From contig JAHUZY010000127.1 of assembly GCA_019264505.1 (NCBI GenBank), positions 1 through 7,616 of the forward strand: a stretch of 7,616 nucleotides of DNA. Reading direction: 5' to 3'. Origin of the DNA: Phenylobacterium sp. GTDB lineage: Bacteria; Pseudomonadota; Alphaproteobacteria; Caulobacterales; Caulobacteraceae. Below are positions 1-5,313 of the stretch, piece after piece. A model generated the notes under the pieces. It was not told where the DNA came from. It did not search any database and saw nothing but the letters and a program-made list of their open reading frames with translations. Numbering within the stretch: the stretch's first letter is position 1; every line of letters starts with the position of its first letter. Made by a program: the position numbers and the translations under genes.

Positions 1-1
1 G

Positions 2-40
2 GTGAGTCTCGACGTGGCCCGCAAACCGGCGGGTCAGTAA
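2..40 (+). CDS. 3' end of an unidentified upstream gene (partial)
   Basis: The first bases read open in the second frame as VSLDVARKPAGQ and end at TAA (38-40). Nine of these twelve codons end in G or C, as in the other genes here. The first frame, which runs open to a TGA at 88-90 overlapping the next start codon, has poor third-position GC. Only twelve residues are visible, so no function can be given, and it may not be a gene at all; a gene entering from the left in another frame cannot be excluded. Confidence 0.3.
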   Translation: MSLDVARKPAGQ

Positions 41-44
41 CGGG

Positions 45-59
45 CGCCGCCTTGCGGCG
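45..59 (+). terminator. Small GC hairpin after the upstream gene, possible terminator
   Basis: CGCCGC (45-50) pairs with GCGGCG (54-59) around a CTT loop, five bases after the putative stop at 40. No T-run follows, so it may only be a structured spacer. Confidence 0.22.
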
Positions 60-86
60 GGGGCCGGGCTTGGATAGCGGTGCGTC

Positions 87-725
87 ATGACCCGTGACGC
101 CCCCCTGTTCGAGCCGCCGCCGCCGCAGGGCCGGGCCGACCGCGGCGCGGTGGCCGGGGTCCTGGCCGCCCATGGGGCGAGCCGCTTCGTGGGCTGGGAC
201 CTCGGCGAGGCCGATCTTTCGGGGCTGGACCTGGCGGGCTGCGCCTTTGTCCGCTGCCGGGCCGGCCTTGCGCGTTTCGCCAACGCCGACCTCACCGAGG
301 CGCGGTTTGAAGGCTGCGATCTGAACAACACGCTGTGGCGCGGGGCGCGGCTGGCGGCGGCGCACCTGGCCGACTGCAAGCTGACCGGGGCGCAGTTTCA
401 GGAGGTCAGCGCGCTGGGCCTCACCTTCGCCCGCTGCCTGCTGGTCAATGCGCACCTGCGGGGGGTGAGCTTCCGCAAGGCCGAACTTCAGGCGCTGAAC
501 CTGCAGGGCGCCGACCTGGCGCGGTGCGATTTCCGTGAGGCGGTGCTGATCGACAGCAATCTGCGCGACGCCCATCTGGCCGAGGCGCGGTTCGAGGGCG
601 CCGATCTGCGGGGCGCCGATCTGGGGGCGTTGCAGCTTTCCGACGCCAGCCGGTTCCGAGGCGCCTTCATCTCCAAGGCCCAGGCGGCCCAGCTCCTGAT
701 CGGGCTGGGCCTGAAGGTGGTCTGA
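87..725 (+). CDS. Qnr-like pentapeptide-repeat protein
   Basis: This 212-residue protein should fold as a right-handed quadrilateral beta-helix. Every fifth residue from F34 to L184 is the central, usually hydrophobic (L/F) position of a pentapeptide. That gives 31 steps without a register break; only A59 and A109 are not bulky. Residues 1-30 are a Pro/Arg/Ala-rich lead and 190-212 (AFISKAQAAQLLIGLGLKVV) form a capping helix. From memory, the Qnr quinolone-resistance proteins have the same length (about 215), a matching central SALG-x-x-x-x-x-C segment followed by an RG-x-SF motif (here SALG at 108-111, C117, RGVSF at 125-129), and a similar C-terminal cap ending LLMERLGI. Qnr and MfpA relatives mimic DNA and bind gyrase. 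Whether this one does is inference, because many environmental relatives have no known role. The ATG is the first in frame after a TAG at 75-77; no strong Shine-Dalgarno sequence is seen. It converges on dnaN, with seven bases between the stops. Confidence 0.85.
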   Translation: MTRDAPLFEPPPPQGRADRGAVAGVLAAHGASRFVGWDLGEADLSGLDLAGCAFVRCRAGLARFANADLTEARFEGCDLNNTLWRGARLAAAHLADCKLTGAQFQEVSALGLTFARCLLVNAHLRGVSFRKAELQALNLQGADLARCDFREAVLIDSNLRDAHLAEARFEGADLRGADLGALQLSDASRFRGAFISKAQAAQLLIGLGLKVV

Positions 726-732
726 ACGTGCT

Positions 733-1851
733 CTAGACCCGCAGGGGCATCAGCACGTACTGCACGTCGCTGTCGGCCGGATCGAGCACCAGGGCCGGAT
801 CATTGGGCCCGCCGAAGCGGAACTCTGCCTCCGGCGCGGTGATCTGGTCGGTGACGTCCAGGATGTAGCGGGCGTTGAAGGACAGTTCGAAGGCCTCGCC
901 GGAATAGTCGGCTTCGATCTCTTCGACGGCCTGACCGGCCTCCATATTGCGGACGGTCAGGATGATGCGGCCAGGCTCGATGGCCATGCGCACCGATCGG
1001 CTCTTCTCGGCCGAGATGGTGGCCACCCGGTCGACGGCCTTGGCGAACAGCTTGTTGTCCACCCGCAGGATGCGGTCGTTGTCCTTCGGGATCACCCGGC
1101 CATAGTCGGGGAAGGAGCCGTCGATGACCTTGGAGGTCAGGGCCGCGCCGCCCAGCTCGAAGCGGACCTTCTGGGGCGACAGCTGCAGATCGATCTGCTC
1201 GCCGGCGTCGTCCAGCAGGCGCCGCGCCTCGCCGATGGTCTTGCGCGGCACGATGACGCCCGGCGCGCCCACCGAGCCTTCCGGGGCGGGCATTTCGGCC
1301 AGCGCCAGCCGGTGGCCGTCGGTGGCCACGGCGCGCAGCTTCTGGACGCCGCCGTCATTGACCACGTGCAGATAGAGGCCGTTCAGATAGTAGCGCGTCT
1401 CCTCGGTGGAGATGGCGAAGCGGGTCTTGTCGATCAGGCGGATGAGCTCGTTGACGTCCACGCCGATGCGGCCCGACAGGCCCTCGGCGGACATGACCGG
1501 AAAGTCCCCGGCCGGCAGGACCGGCAGGTTGAAGCGCGAGCGGCCGGCCTGGACCGTCAGGCGGGGATCCTCGCCGGTGAAGCTCAGGGAGACGTCGGCG
1601 CCCTCCGGCAGCTTGCGGACGATCTCATAGAGGGTGTGGGCCGGCGCGGTGATCTGCCCGGGCTGATCCACCTGGGCCAGGGCCTCGTCGGTGATCTCGA
1701 GGTCGAGGTCCGTGGCCGAGAAGCTCAGGCGCTCCCCCTCGGCCGAGAGCAGCACGTTGGACAGGATCGGGATCGTGTTGCGCCGCTCGACGGCGCTCTG
1801 CACATGACCCAGCGCCTTGAGGAGCGCCGCCCGTTCGATCGTCAGCTTCAT
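733..1851 (-). CDS. dnaN: DNA polymerase III subunit beta (sliding clamp)
   Basis: The 372-residue product has the usual clamp length and three repeated domains (about 1-120, 128-245 and 250-372). The dimer closes round duplex DNA and tethers polymerase III and other partners. The N-terminus carries the family block RNTIPILSNVLL (24-35) and the ATDLDLEI stretch. The pocket that takes clamp-binding motifs is intact: ATDGHRL (176-182), P248/R252/V253 in FPDYGRVIP, and the C-terminal YVLMPLRV (365-372). The ATG at 1851 gives the standard MKLTIER start. A GGAGG (complement of 1865-1869) lies 13 bases upstream, a slightly long gap. The gene stands apart from dnaA and recF, as in Caulobacter crescentus, where dnaN also lies near grpE. 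It has its own 129-bp upstream gap, so it is probably transcribed separately from grpE. Confidence 0.98.
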   Translation of the reverse strand: MKLTIERAALLKALGHVQSAVERRNTIPILSNVLLSAEGERLSFSATDLDLEITDEALAQVDQPGQITAPAHTLYEIVRKLPEGADVSLSFTGEDPRLTVQAGRSRFNLPVLPAGDFPVMSAEGLSGRIGVDVNELIRLIDKTRFAISTEETRYYLNGLYLHVVNDGGVQKLRAVATDGHRLALAEMPAPEGSVGAPGVIVPRKTIGEARRLLDDAGEQIDLQLSPQKVRFELGGAALTSKVIDGSFPDYGRVIPKDNDRILRVDNKLFAKAVDRVATISAEKSRSVRMAIEPGRIILTVRNMEAGQAVEEIEADYSGEAFELSFNARYILDVTDQITAPEAEFRFGGPNDPALVLDPADSDVQYVLMPLRV

Positions 1852-1889
1852 GATTCCGTCCGAACCTCCCTGCGCCGCCGAGACGATTC
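1852..1889 (-). promoter_or_regulatory. Two GANTC (CcrM-type) sites in the dnaN leader
   Basis: GATTC occurs at 1852-1856, directly before the dnaN start codon, and again at 1885-1889. GANTC is the recognition sequence of CcrM, the cell-cycle DNA methyltransferase of Caulobacter and relatives, and GcrA acts at such methylated sites in promoters. The sites are seen directly; a role in dnaN timing is inference. I could not pick convincing -35/-10 elements in the gap between 1852 and 1934. Confidence 0.3.
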
Positions 1890-1934
1890 GCCGGCGCCCC
1901 CCGGGTGGAGGGGACTTGGGACTTTACTCATTTG

Positions 1935-1960
1935 CCCGGCCTGGGAAAGCCCTGGCCGGG
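1935..1960 (-). terminator. Strong hairpin downstream of grpE, likely end of hrcA-grpE transcript
   Basis: CCCGGCC (1935-1941) pairs with GGCCGGG (1954-1960). After a T/T mismatch, GGG (1943-1945) pairs with CCC (1950-1952) around an AAAG loop, giving ten GC-rich pairs. It lies 20 bases beyond the grpE stop on the minus strand. No U-run follows on either strand, so it may act as an RNA 3'-end stabiliser or a non-canonical terminator. Confidence 0.5.
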
Positions 1961-1980
1961 TCGAAGGCGGCGGTTCTGTC

Positions 1981-2601
1981 TCAGGCCTTGGTGTCCACCG
2001 ACCCGCCGGCCTCTTCGGCCTCGCTCGCCGCATAGGGATTGGCCCCGGCGCTTTCGGCCGGCGCGGGGGCCAGATCAGCGCCCGAGCCCTTGGCGGCGAC
2101 CACCACCATGGCCGGGCGCACGATGCGGCCAAACAGCTCATAGCCGGTCTGCAGGGTCTGCAGGACGCCGCCGGCGGCCACGTCAGGCGCCGGCTGCTCC
2201 ATCATGGCCTGGTGCTTGTGGGGGTCGAACTTCTCGCCCCGCGGCGGCTCGATCTTCTTCAGGCCGTTGCTCTCGAAGGCGGTCTGCAGGGCCTTTTCGG
2301 TCATCTCGACGCCGAGCACGAAGTTCTTCACCGCCGGATCGTCCAGGTCGGACGGGGCGGCTGCTGTGGCGCGGGACAGATTGTCGGCGGCGCCCAGCAG
2401 ATCGCGGGCGAATTTCTGGATGGCGTAGGCCCGGGCGTCATTGGCCTCGCGCTCAGACCGGCGCTTGGTGTTCTCGGCCTCGGCGGCGAACCGCAGCACC
2501 TGTTCCTTCAGCGAGGCGTTCTCGGCCTTCAGGGCCTCCATCATCTCGATGGCGGCGTCGGCGACGGCCTCGGTCTCAGCCGGCGTGTGATCGTCGGACA
2601 T
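1981..2601 (-). CDS. grpE: GrpE, nucleotide exchange factor for DnaK
   Basis: The 206-residue co-chaperone releases ADP from DnaK in the cytoplasmic DnaK-DnaJ-GrpE cycle. It has the expected order: a charged N-terminal tail, a long helix with coiled-coil character (about 17-60) containing AENTKRR (42-48), the FARDLLGAADNLSRA segment (64-78), and the compact beta domain with VEMTEKALQTAFESNGLKKI (98-117), EKFDPHKHQAM (123-133) and TGYELFGRIVRPAMVVVA (152-169). Residues 170-206 form an Ala/Glu/Pro-rich tail, probably disordered. Its Shine-Dalgarno AAGGAAG overlaps the hrcA stop codon, with 11 bases between the two genes, so translation is probably coupled. In C. crescentus the same pair is one heat-inducible operon with a minor second promoter inside hrcA; I could not find that second promoter here. 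Confidence 0.97.
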   Translation of the reverse strand: MSDDHTPAETEAVADAAIEMMEALKAENASLKEQVLRFAAEAENTKRRSEREANDARAYAIQKFARDLLGAADNLSRATAAAPSDLDDPAVKNFVLGVEMTEKALQTAFESNGLKKIEPPRGEKFDPHKHQAMMEQPAPDVAAGGVLQTLQTGYELFGRIVRPAMVVVAAKGSGADLAPAPAESAGANPYAASEAEEAGGSVDTKA

Positions 2602-2612
2602 TCTCTACTTCC

Positions 2613-3680
2613 TTACGCATTCATCACCTGGCCCAGCACCTTGGCGGTGTAGTCCACCAAGGGGATGATCCGGGCATAGTTCAGGCGAGTTGGGCCGATC
2701 ACCCCGATCGCGCCCAGAACCTTCTGACGCCCCGTCATATAGGGCGCAGCGATCACGGAGGAACCCGAAAGCGAAAACAGACGGGTTTCGGCGCCGATGA
2801 AAATGCGCACCCCCTGGGCTTCGCGCACCCCGTCCAGCAGGCCGATCATCTGTTCCTTCTGCTCGAGATCGTCGAACAGCATGCGCACCCGCTCCAGATC
2901 CTCCAGCGCGTCGCGGTCGCCCAGCAGGTTGGCCCGGCCCCGGACGATCAGGGCCCGGTTGGCGCCGTCGCCGCCGCCCCAGGCGGCCAGGCCGTCCTCC
3001 ACCAGCCGGGCGGCCTTGTCGTCCAGCTCCCGGCGGGCGCGGTCGAGGTCCTGGCTGATCTCGCTGCGGGCGTCGTCCAGGGTCTTCCCCCGGGCCCGCG
3101 TATTGAGGAAGTTCGAGGCCTCCTGCAGGGACGAAGGCGTGACCCCGGCGCCCAGCGCCATGAGCCGGTTCTCCACCGTGCCGTCCTCGAACACCATGAT
3201 GGCCAGGGCCTGGTCGCCGCCCAGGGCGACGAACTCCACATGCTTGACCTCGGCGTCGCGCACCGGCGTCACCACCACGCCCGCCCCGCCGGCCAGGCCC
3301 GACAGCAGGGACGAGGCCTCATTGAGGGCCTCCTCGAAGCTGCGCCCCTGGACCCGCAGCCGGGTCTCGATCAGCCGGCGCTCGTCCTCCCCCACATCGC
3401 CGACCTCCAGCAGGCCGTCCACGAACAGGCGCAGGCCTGCATGTGTGGGCAGGCGCCCGGCGCTGGAATGGGGCGCGCCCAGGAGACCCAGCTGGGTCAG
3501 GTCCTGCATGGTGTTGCGGATCGAGGCCGGCGACAGGGAGACGCCGCCCCGGGACAGGGTTCGTGAGCCGACGGGGTCGCCGGTGTCGAGATAGCTCTCG
3601 ACGATGCGGCGGAAGATGTCGCGCGCCCGCTCGTCCAGTTCGGCGAGCGAGGGCCCGCGGGAGAGCAGTGGTGTGTTCAC
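2613..3680 (-). CDS. hrcA: HrcA, heat-inducible transcription repressor
   Basis: HrcA represses chaperonin genes by binding CIRCE operators (TTAGCACTC-N9-GAGTGCTAA) and depends on GroEL for activity. This copy has 355 residues, the normal size. The N-terminal winged helix (about 15-88) contains PVGSRTLSR (36-44), [12 protein letters not shown] (50-61) and [17 protein letters not shown] (72-88). The middle holds the GAF-like dimer region, and the C-terminus has [30 protein letters not shown] residues (325-350). The start is GTG at 3680 (complement of CAC); the only ATG just upstream, at 3720, meets a stop after six codons. The AAGG-type ribosome binding site is rather far upstream. No CIRCE is present in the upstream gap, so direct autorepression is unlikely; a sigma-32-type promoter is present instead. 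Confidence 0.96.
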   Translation of the reverse strand: MNTPLLSRGPSLAELDERARDIFRRIVESYLDTGDPVGSRTLSRGGVSLSPASIRNTMQDLTQLGLLGAPHSSAGRLPTHAGLRLFVDGLLEVGDVGEDERRLIETRLRVQGRSFEEALNEASSLLSGLAGGAGVVVTPVRDAEVKHVEFVALGGDQALAIMVFEDGTVENRLMALGAGVTPSSLQEASNFLNTRARGKTLDDARSEISQDLDRARRELDDKAARLVEDGLAAWGGGDGANRALIVRGRANLLGDRDALEDLERVRMLFDDLEQKEQMIGLLDGVREAQGVRIFIGAETRLFSLSGSSVIAAPYMTGRQKVLGAIGVIGPTRLNYARIIPLVDYTAKVLGQVMNA

Positions 3681-3741
3681 GTTCTGGCGGCCGGAGCCTT
3701 CACCTGTTGCGGGGGCCCATGGACGGGCGGTTCAAGTTTTA

Positions 3742-3769
3742 GGATAAGCGCGCGCCACGACCGTGCAAG
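3742..3769 (-). promoter_or_regulatory. Sigma-32-like heat-shock promoter for hrcA-grpE
   Basis: On the minus strand CTTG (complement of 3766-3769) is followed by exactly 17 bases and CTTATCC (complement of 3742-3748). The alphaproteobacterial RpoH consensus, as I recall it, is CTTG-N17/18-CYTATNT, so six of the seven -10 positions fit. Transcription would start around 3735, leaving a leader of roughly 55 bases before the hrcA GTG. This agrees with the heat-inducible major promoter reported upstream of hrcA in C. crescentus. Confidence 0.65.
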
Positions 3770-3800
3770 TGACGCGGCGCCCTGGCGTTCTTGTTATCAC
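3769..3800 (+). promoter_or_regulatory. Possible vegetative promoter for rph
   Basis: GTGACGC (3769-3775) fits six of seven positions of the Caulobacter housekeeping -35 (TTGACGS). GTTATCAC (3793-3800) loosely fits the -10 (GCTANAWC). The 17-base spacing is longer than the 10-14 usual for that consensus, so this is tentative. It would abut the -35 of the divergent hrcA promoter. Confidence 0.28.
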
Positions 3801-3815
3801 GCCGCTCACGACCTC

Positions 3816-3823
3816 AGGAAAGG
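3816..3823 (+). promoter_or_regulatory. Ribosome binding site deciding the rph start
   Basis: AGGAAAGG ends eight bases before the ATG at 3832. It supports that start over the in-frame GTG at 3763, which would add 23 residues foreign to RNase PH and overlap the promoter elements. Confidence 0.8.
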
Positions 3824-3831
3824 TTCTCGCC

Positions 3832-4548
3832 ATGCGCCCCTCCCAACGCGCCCCCGACATGCTGCGCGCCGTCACCCTGGAGACCGGGGTCAACCGCTAT
3901 GCCGAAGGCTCCTGCCTGGTCAGCTTCGGTCACACCAAGGTGCTGGTCACCGCCAGCCTGGAAGAGGGCGTGCCGCCCTTCCTGCGCGGGAAAGGCCAGG
4001 GCTGGGTGACCGCAGAGTACGGCATGCTGCCTCGCGCCACCCACACCCGCGGCCGTCGTGAGGCCGCCCAGGGCAAGCAGTCGGGCCGCACCCAGGAAAT
4101 CCAGCGCCTCATCGGCCGCTCCCTGCGGGCTGTCACCGACATGAAGGCGCTGGGCGAGCGGCAGATCTCCCTAGACTGCGACGTGATACAGGCCGACGGC
4201 GGCACCCGCACCTCCTCGATCACGGGCGCCTGGGTCGCCCTGCGCCTGGCCACCCGCTATCTGATGGATGAAGGCGTGCTCACCGCCGATCCGATCCTCG
4301 ACCAGGTGGCGGCCGTGAGCTGCGGCGTCCATCAGGACACCCCGGTCCTCGACTTGGATTATGAAGAGGACTCTGACGCCGAGGCCGACGCCAACTTCGT
4401 GCTCACCGGGGCCGGCGACATTGTCGAGATCCAGGCCACCGGCGAGAAGCGAGGCTTCACCCAGGGCGAGTTCGACGCCCTGTTCGGCCTGGCCCGCAAG
4501 GGCATGGACGAGCTCTTCGCCCTGCAGCTGGCCGCCGTCGCCCGATAA
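3832..4548 (+). CDS. rph: RNase PH (tRNA nucleotidyltransferase)
   Basis: RNase PH is a phosphorolytic 3'-5' exoribonuclease that trims nucleotides after the CCA end of tRNA precursors, using phosphate and releasing nucleoside diphosphates; it works as a ring of six. The 238-residue length is exactly typical. The start [12 protein letters not shown] matches the family lead. Phosphate-site residues are present: R86 in [16 protein letters not shown] (84-99) and G124-T125-R126 in [12 protein letters not shown] (115-126). Conserved acidic residues follow in [20 protein letters not shown] (173-192), with D180 and D186 the likely metal and catalytic aspartates. It is divergent from hrcA. In many alphaproteobacteria rph is directly followed by rdgB and hemW; here about 1.7 kb separates them. 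Confidence 0.98.
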   Translation: MRPSQRAPDMLRAVTLETGVNRYAEGSCLVSFGHTKVLVTASLEEGVPPFLRGKGQGWVTAEYGMLPRATHTRGRREAAQGKQSGRTQEIQRLIGRSLRAVTDMKALGERQISLDCDVIQADGGTRTSSITGAWVALRLATRYLMDEGVLTADPILDQVAAVSCGVHQDTPVLDLDYEEDSDAEADANFVLTGAGDIVEIQATGEKRGFTQGEFDALFGLARKGMDELFALQLAAVAR

Positions 4549-4577
4549 AGGGGGGCCGCGCTGGATCGCGAGCCCGT

Positions 4578-4610
4578 CCGTCTCCCTCGGGCTTGACCCG
4601 AGGGTCCATG
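4578..4610 (+). repeat. 33-nt palindromic repeat, copy 1
   Basis: The element reads CCGTC, a stem CCCTCGGG (4584-4591), loop CTTGA, stem CCCGAGGG (4597-4604), then TCCATG. It shares CCGTC, a 15-base core TCGGGCTTGACCCGA and CCATG with copy 2 in the opposite orientation, while the stem bases next to the core differ. From memory, elements with the core GGGCTTGACCC are common intergenic repeats in Caulobacterales and other alphaproteobacteria. It starts 29 bases after the rph stop and could protect or end that transcript. Confidence 0.75.
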
Positions 4611-4634
4611 CGCACTGAGGCCAGCCCCCGTGTT

Positions 4635-4667
4635 CATGGATGGTCGGGTCAAGCCCGACCATGACGG
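4635..4667 (-). repeat. 33-nt palindromic repeat, copy 2 (inverted)
   Basis: ATGGTCGGG (4640-4648) pairs perfectly with CCCGACCAT (4654-4662) around TCAAG. The flanks CATGG and GACGG are the reverse complement of those of copy 1. The variable stem bases change together (ATGG/CCAT here against TCCC/GGGT in copy 1), which argues that the hairpin itself is selected. The two copies are 24 bases apart, so the pair could also fold as one long stem. Confidence 0.75.
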
Positions 4668-4720
4668 CGGGAGGCGGGCTCAACGCTCGGCTGGCGTGCT
4701 CATCGCAAGGTGAGGCGCGC

Positions 4721-4764
4721 AGCAAAAGCAAAACGGCCGGGTGCGAGGTCCGCATCCGGCCGTT
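4721..4764 (-). terminator. Rho-independent terminator for the 35-residue gene
   Basis: AACGGCCGG (4732-4740) pairs with CCGGCCGTT (4756-4764), and inside it TGCG (4742-4745) pairs with CGCA (4751-4754). Read on the minus strand, the stem runs straight into TTTTGCTTTTGC, a U-rich tail. On the plus strand the tail is only TTCTGG, so it fits best as the end of the minus-strand transcript from 4917. Confidence 0.6.
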
Positions 4765-4788
4765 CTGGTATCTCAAACCTCAGGCTGA

Positions 4789-4818
4789 GGCCGTAAGGGT
4801 GTTTGACCCTTACAGGCC
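4789..4818 (-). other. Hairpin spanning the stop codon of the 35-residue gene
   Basis: GTAAGGGT (4793-4800) pairs with ACCCTTAC (4806-4813) around GTTTG. With one unpaired base, GGCC (4789-4792) also pairs with GGCC (4815-4818). The TAA of the small gene at 4812-4810 lies within the stem. A 13-base palindrome, CCTCAG-G-CTGAGG (4779-4791), follows directly on the minus strand. Confidence 0.5.
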
Positions 4819-4917
4819 GATCAGCAGGTCGCGCTGAGCCGAAGGCGGCATGCGGGCCAGCTCATTGGCCAGCGGCGCCATCCAGCGGGCGAGGAAGCGT
4901 TCAATCGCTGCAAACAT
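4810..4917 (-). CDS. Small hypothetical protein, 35 residues
   Basis: The frame starts at ATG 4917 and reads MFAAIERFLARWMAPLAN, then ELARMPPSAQRDLLIGL, before TAA at 4810. AAAGGGG (complement of 4924-4930) ends six bases before the ATG, a strong ribosome binding site. A likely terminator lies downstream (4721-4764) and a palindrome upstream (4930-4957), so it has all the parts of a single-gene unit. Residues 1-23 can form an amphipathic helix with F/I/L/W/M on one face and E/R on the other, which suggests surface or partner binding rather than a membrane span. There is no secretion signal. I do not recognise the family. Confidence 0.6.
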   Translation of the reverse strand: MFAAIERFLARWMAPLANELARMPPSAQRDLLIGL

Positions 4918-4929
4918 GTTCTGCCCCTT

Positions 4930-4957
4930 TGTGCAGTGCAAAATGTTGCATTGCACA
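4930..4957 (-). promoter_or_regulatory. 28-bp TGC-rich palindrome, putative operator
   Basis: The left half TGTGCAGTGCAAAA and the right half TGTTGCATTGCACA are inverted repeats matching at 12 of 14 positions. The site touches the ribosome binding site of the small gene, so a bound protein would block its transcription or translation. TGC/GCA-rich sites of this style are known for PhaR, the polyhydroxyalkanoate regulator of alphaproteobacteria. That link is only a resemblance from memory. Confidence 0.5.
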
Positions 4958-5030
4958 TAGGCCTGAGGCCCAGGCCCCGCAACGGGGGTGCGGGAAAAAC
5001 TGACAGCCGCGCCGCAATATCACGCCGATG

Positions 5031-5049
5031 TGTTGTCGCGATGCAACAT
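5031..5049. repeat. Inverted repeat with a second copy of ATGTTGCAT
   Basis: TGTTG (5031-5035) and CAACA (5044-5048) are inverted repeats eight bases apart. The nine bases ATGCAACAT (5041-5049) are the exact reverse complement of ATGTTGCAT (4943-4951) in the palindrome near the small gene. The rest of the gap 4958-5065 holds two GC hairpins (GGCCT/AGGCC at 4960-4976 and CCCGCA/TGCGGG at 4976-4994) and no gene that I can support. Confidence 0.35.
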
Positions 5050-5065
5050 GAGCGGCGGGTGGAGG

Positions 5066-5302
5066 CTAATCCTCCTCGCCAAAGTCCTCGTCGCCAGGGC
5101 CTGGCTCATAGTGCAGCAGGTCGCCCGGCTGGCAGTCCAGCTCGCGGCACAGGGCCGCCAGGGTGGAGAACCGCACGGCTCGGGCCTTGCCGGTCTTGAG
5201 GATCGACAGGTTGGCGATGGTGACCCCGACCCGGTCGGCCAGTTCTGTGAGCGACATGCGCCGTTCCAGGAGGACGCGGTCGAGAAGCACGCGGATGGGC
5301 AC
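5066..5302 (-). CDS. YozG-like XRE-family transcriptional regulator
   Basis: The 78-residue product is almost entirely a Cro/CI-type helix-turn-helix. LLERRMSLTELADRVGVT (11-28) holds helices 1-2, and IANLSILKTGKARAVRF (29-45) the recognition helix and turn. STLAALCRELDCQPGDLLHY (46-65) is the closing block typical of Bacillus subtilis YozG and its relatives. The tail is acidic (GDEDFGEED). I chose GTG at 5302: GAGGAA lies about eight bases upstream, overlapping the TGA of the DUF2975 gene. The frame runs open further upstream, but only antisense to, or out of frame with, that gene. YozG-type regulators are regularly paired with DUF2975 membrane proteins, as here; the function of the pair is unknown. 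Autoregulation through palindromes near 6100 is inference. Confidence 0.9.
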   Translation of the reverse strand: MPIRVLLDRVLLERRMSLTELADRVGVTIANLSILKTGKARAVRFSTLAALCRELDCQPGDLLHYEPGPGDEDFGEED

Positions 5303-5313
5303 TTGGGCGTTCC

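Noticed and set aside
1312..2652. 446-codon open frame on the plus strand across dnaN and grpE
   Set aside because: Antisense shadow; it spans two genes and a noncoding gap and shows no recognisable domain.
1905..3566. 553-codon open frame on the plus strand across grpE and hrcA
   Set aside because: It is antisense to two clear conserved genes and its product is low-complexity Arg/Pro/Ser/Gly, as expected from the complement of high-GC coding sequence.
3763..3831. Upstream GTG start extending rph by 23 residues
   Set aside because: The extension is unlike RNase PH, overlaps the promoters and lacks a ribosome binding site; the ATG at 3832 has AGGAAAGG at eight bases and gives the standard length.
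3681..3831. Search for a CIRCE operator upstream of hrcA
   Set aside because: No TTAGCACTC/GAGTGCTAA-like inverted repeat is present.
4171..4776. 201-codon open frame on the minus strand over rph and the repeats
   Set aside because: It runs through the rph active-site region and the palindromic repeats, so it is a by-product of high GC.
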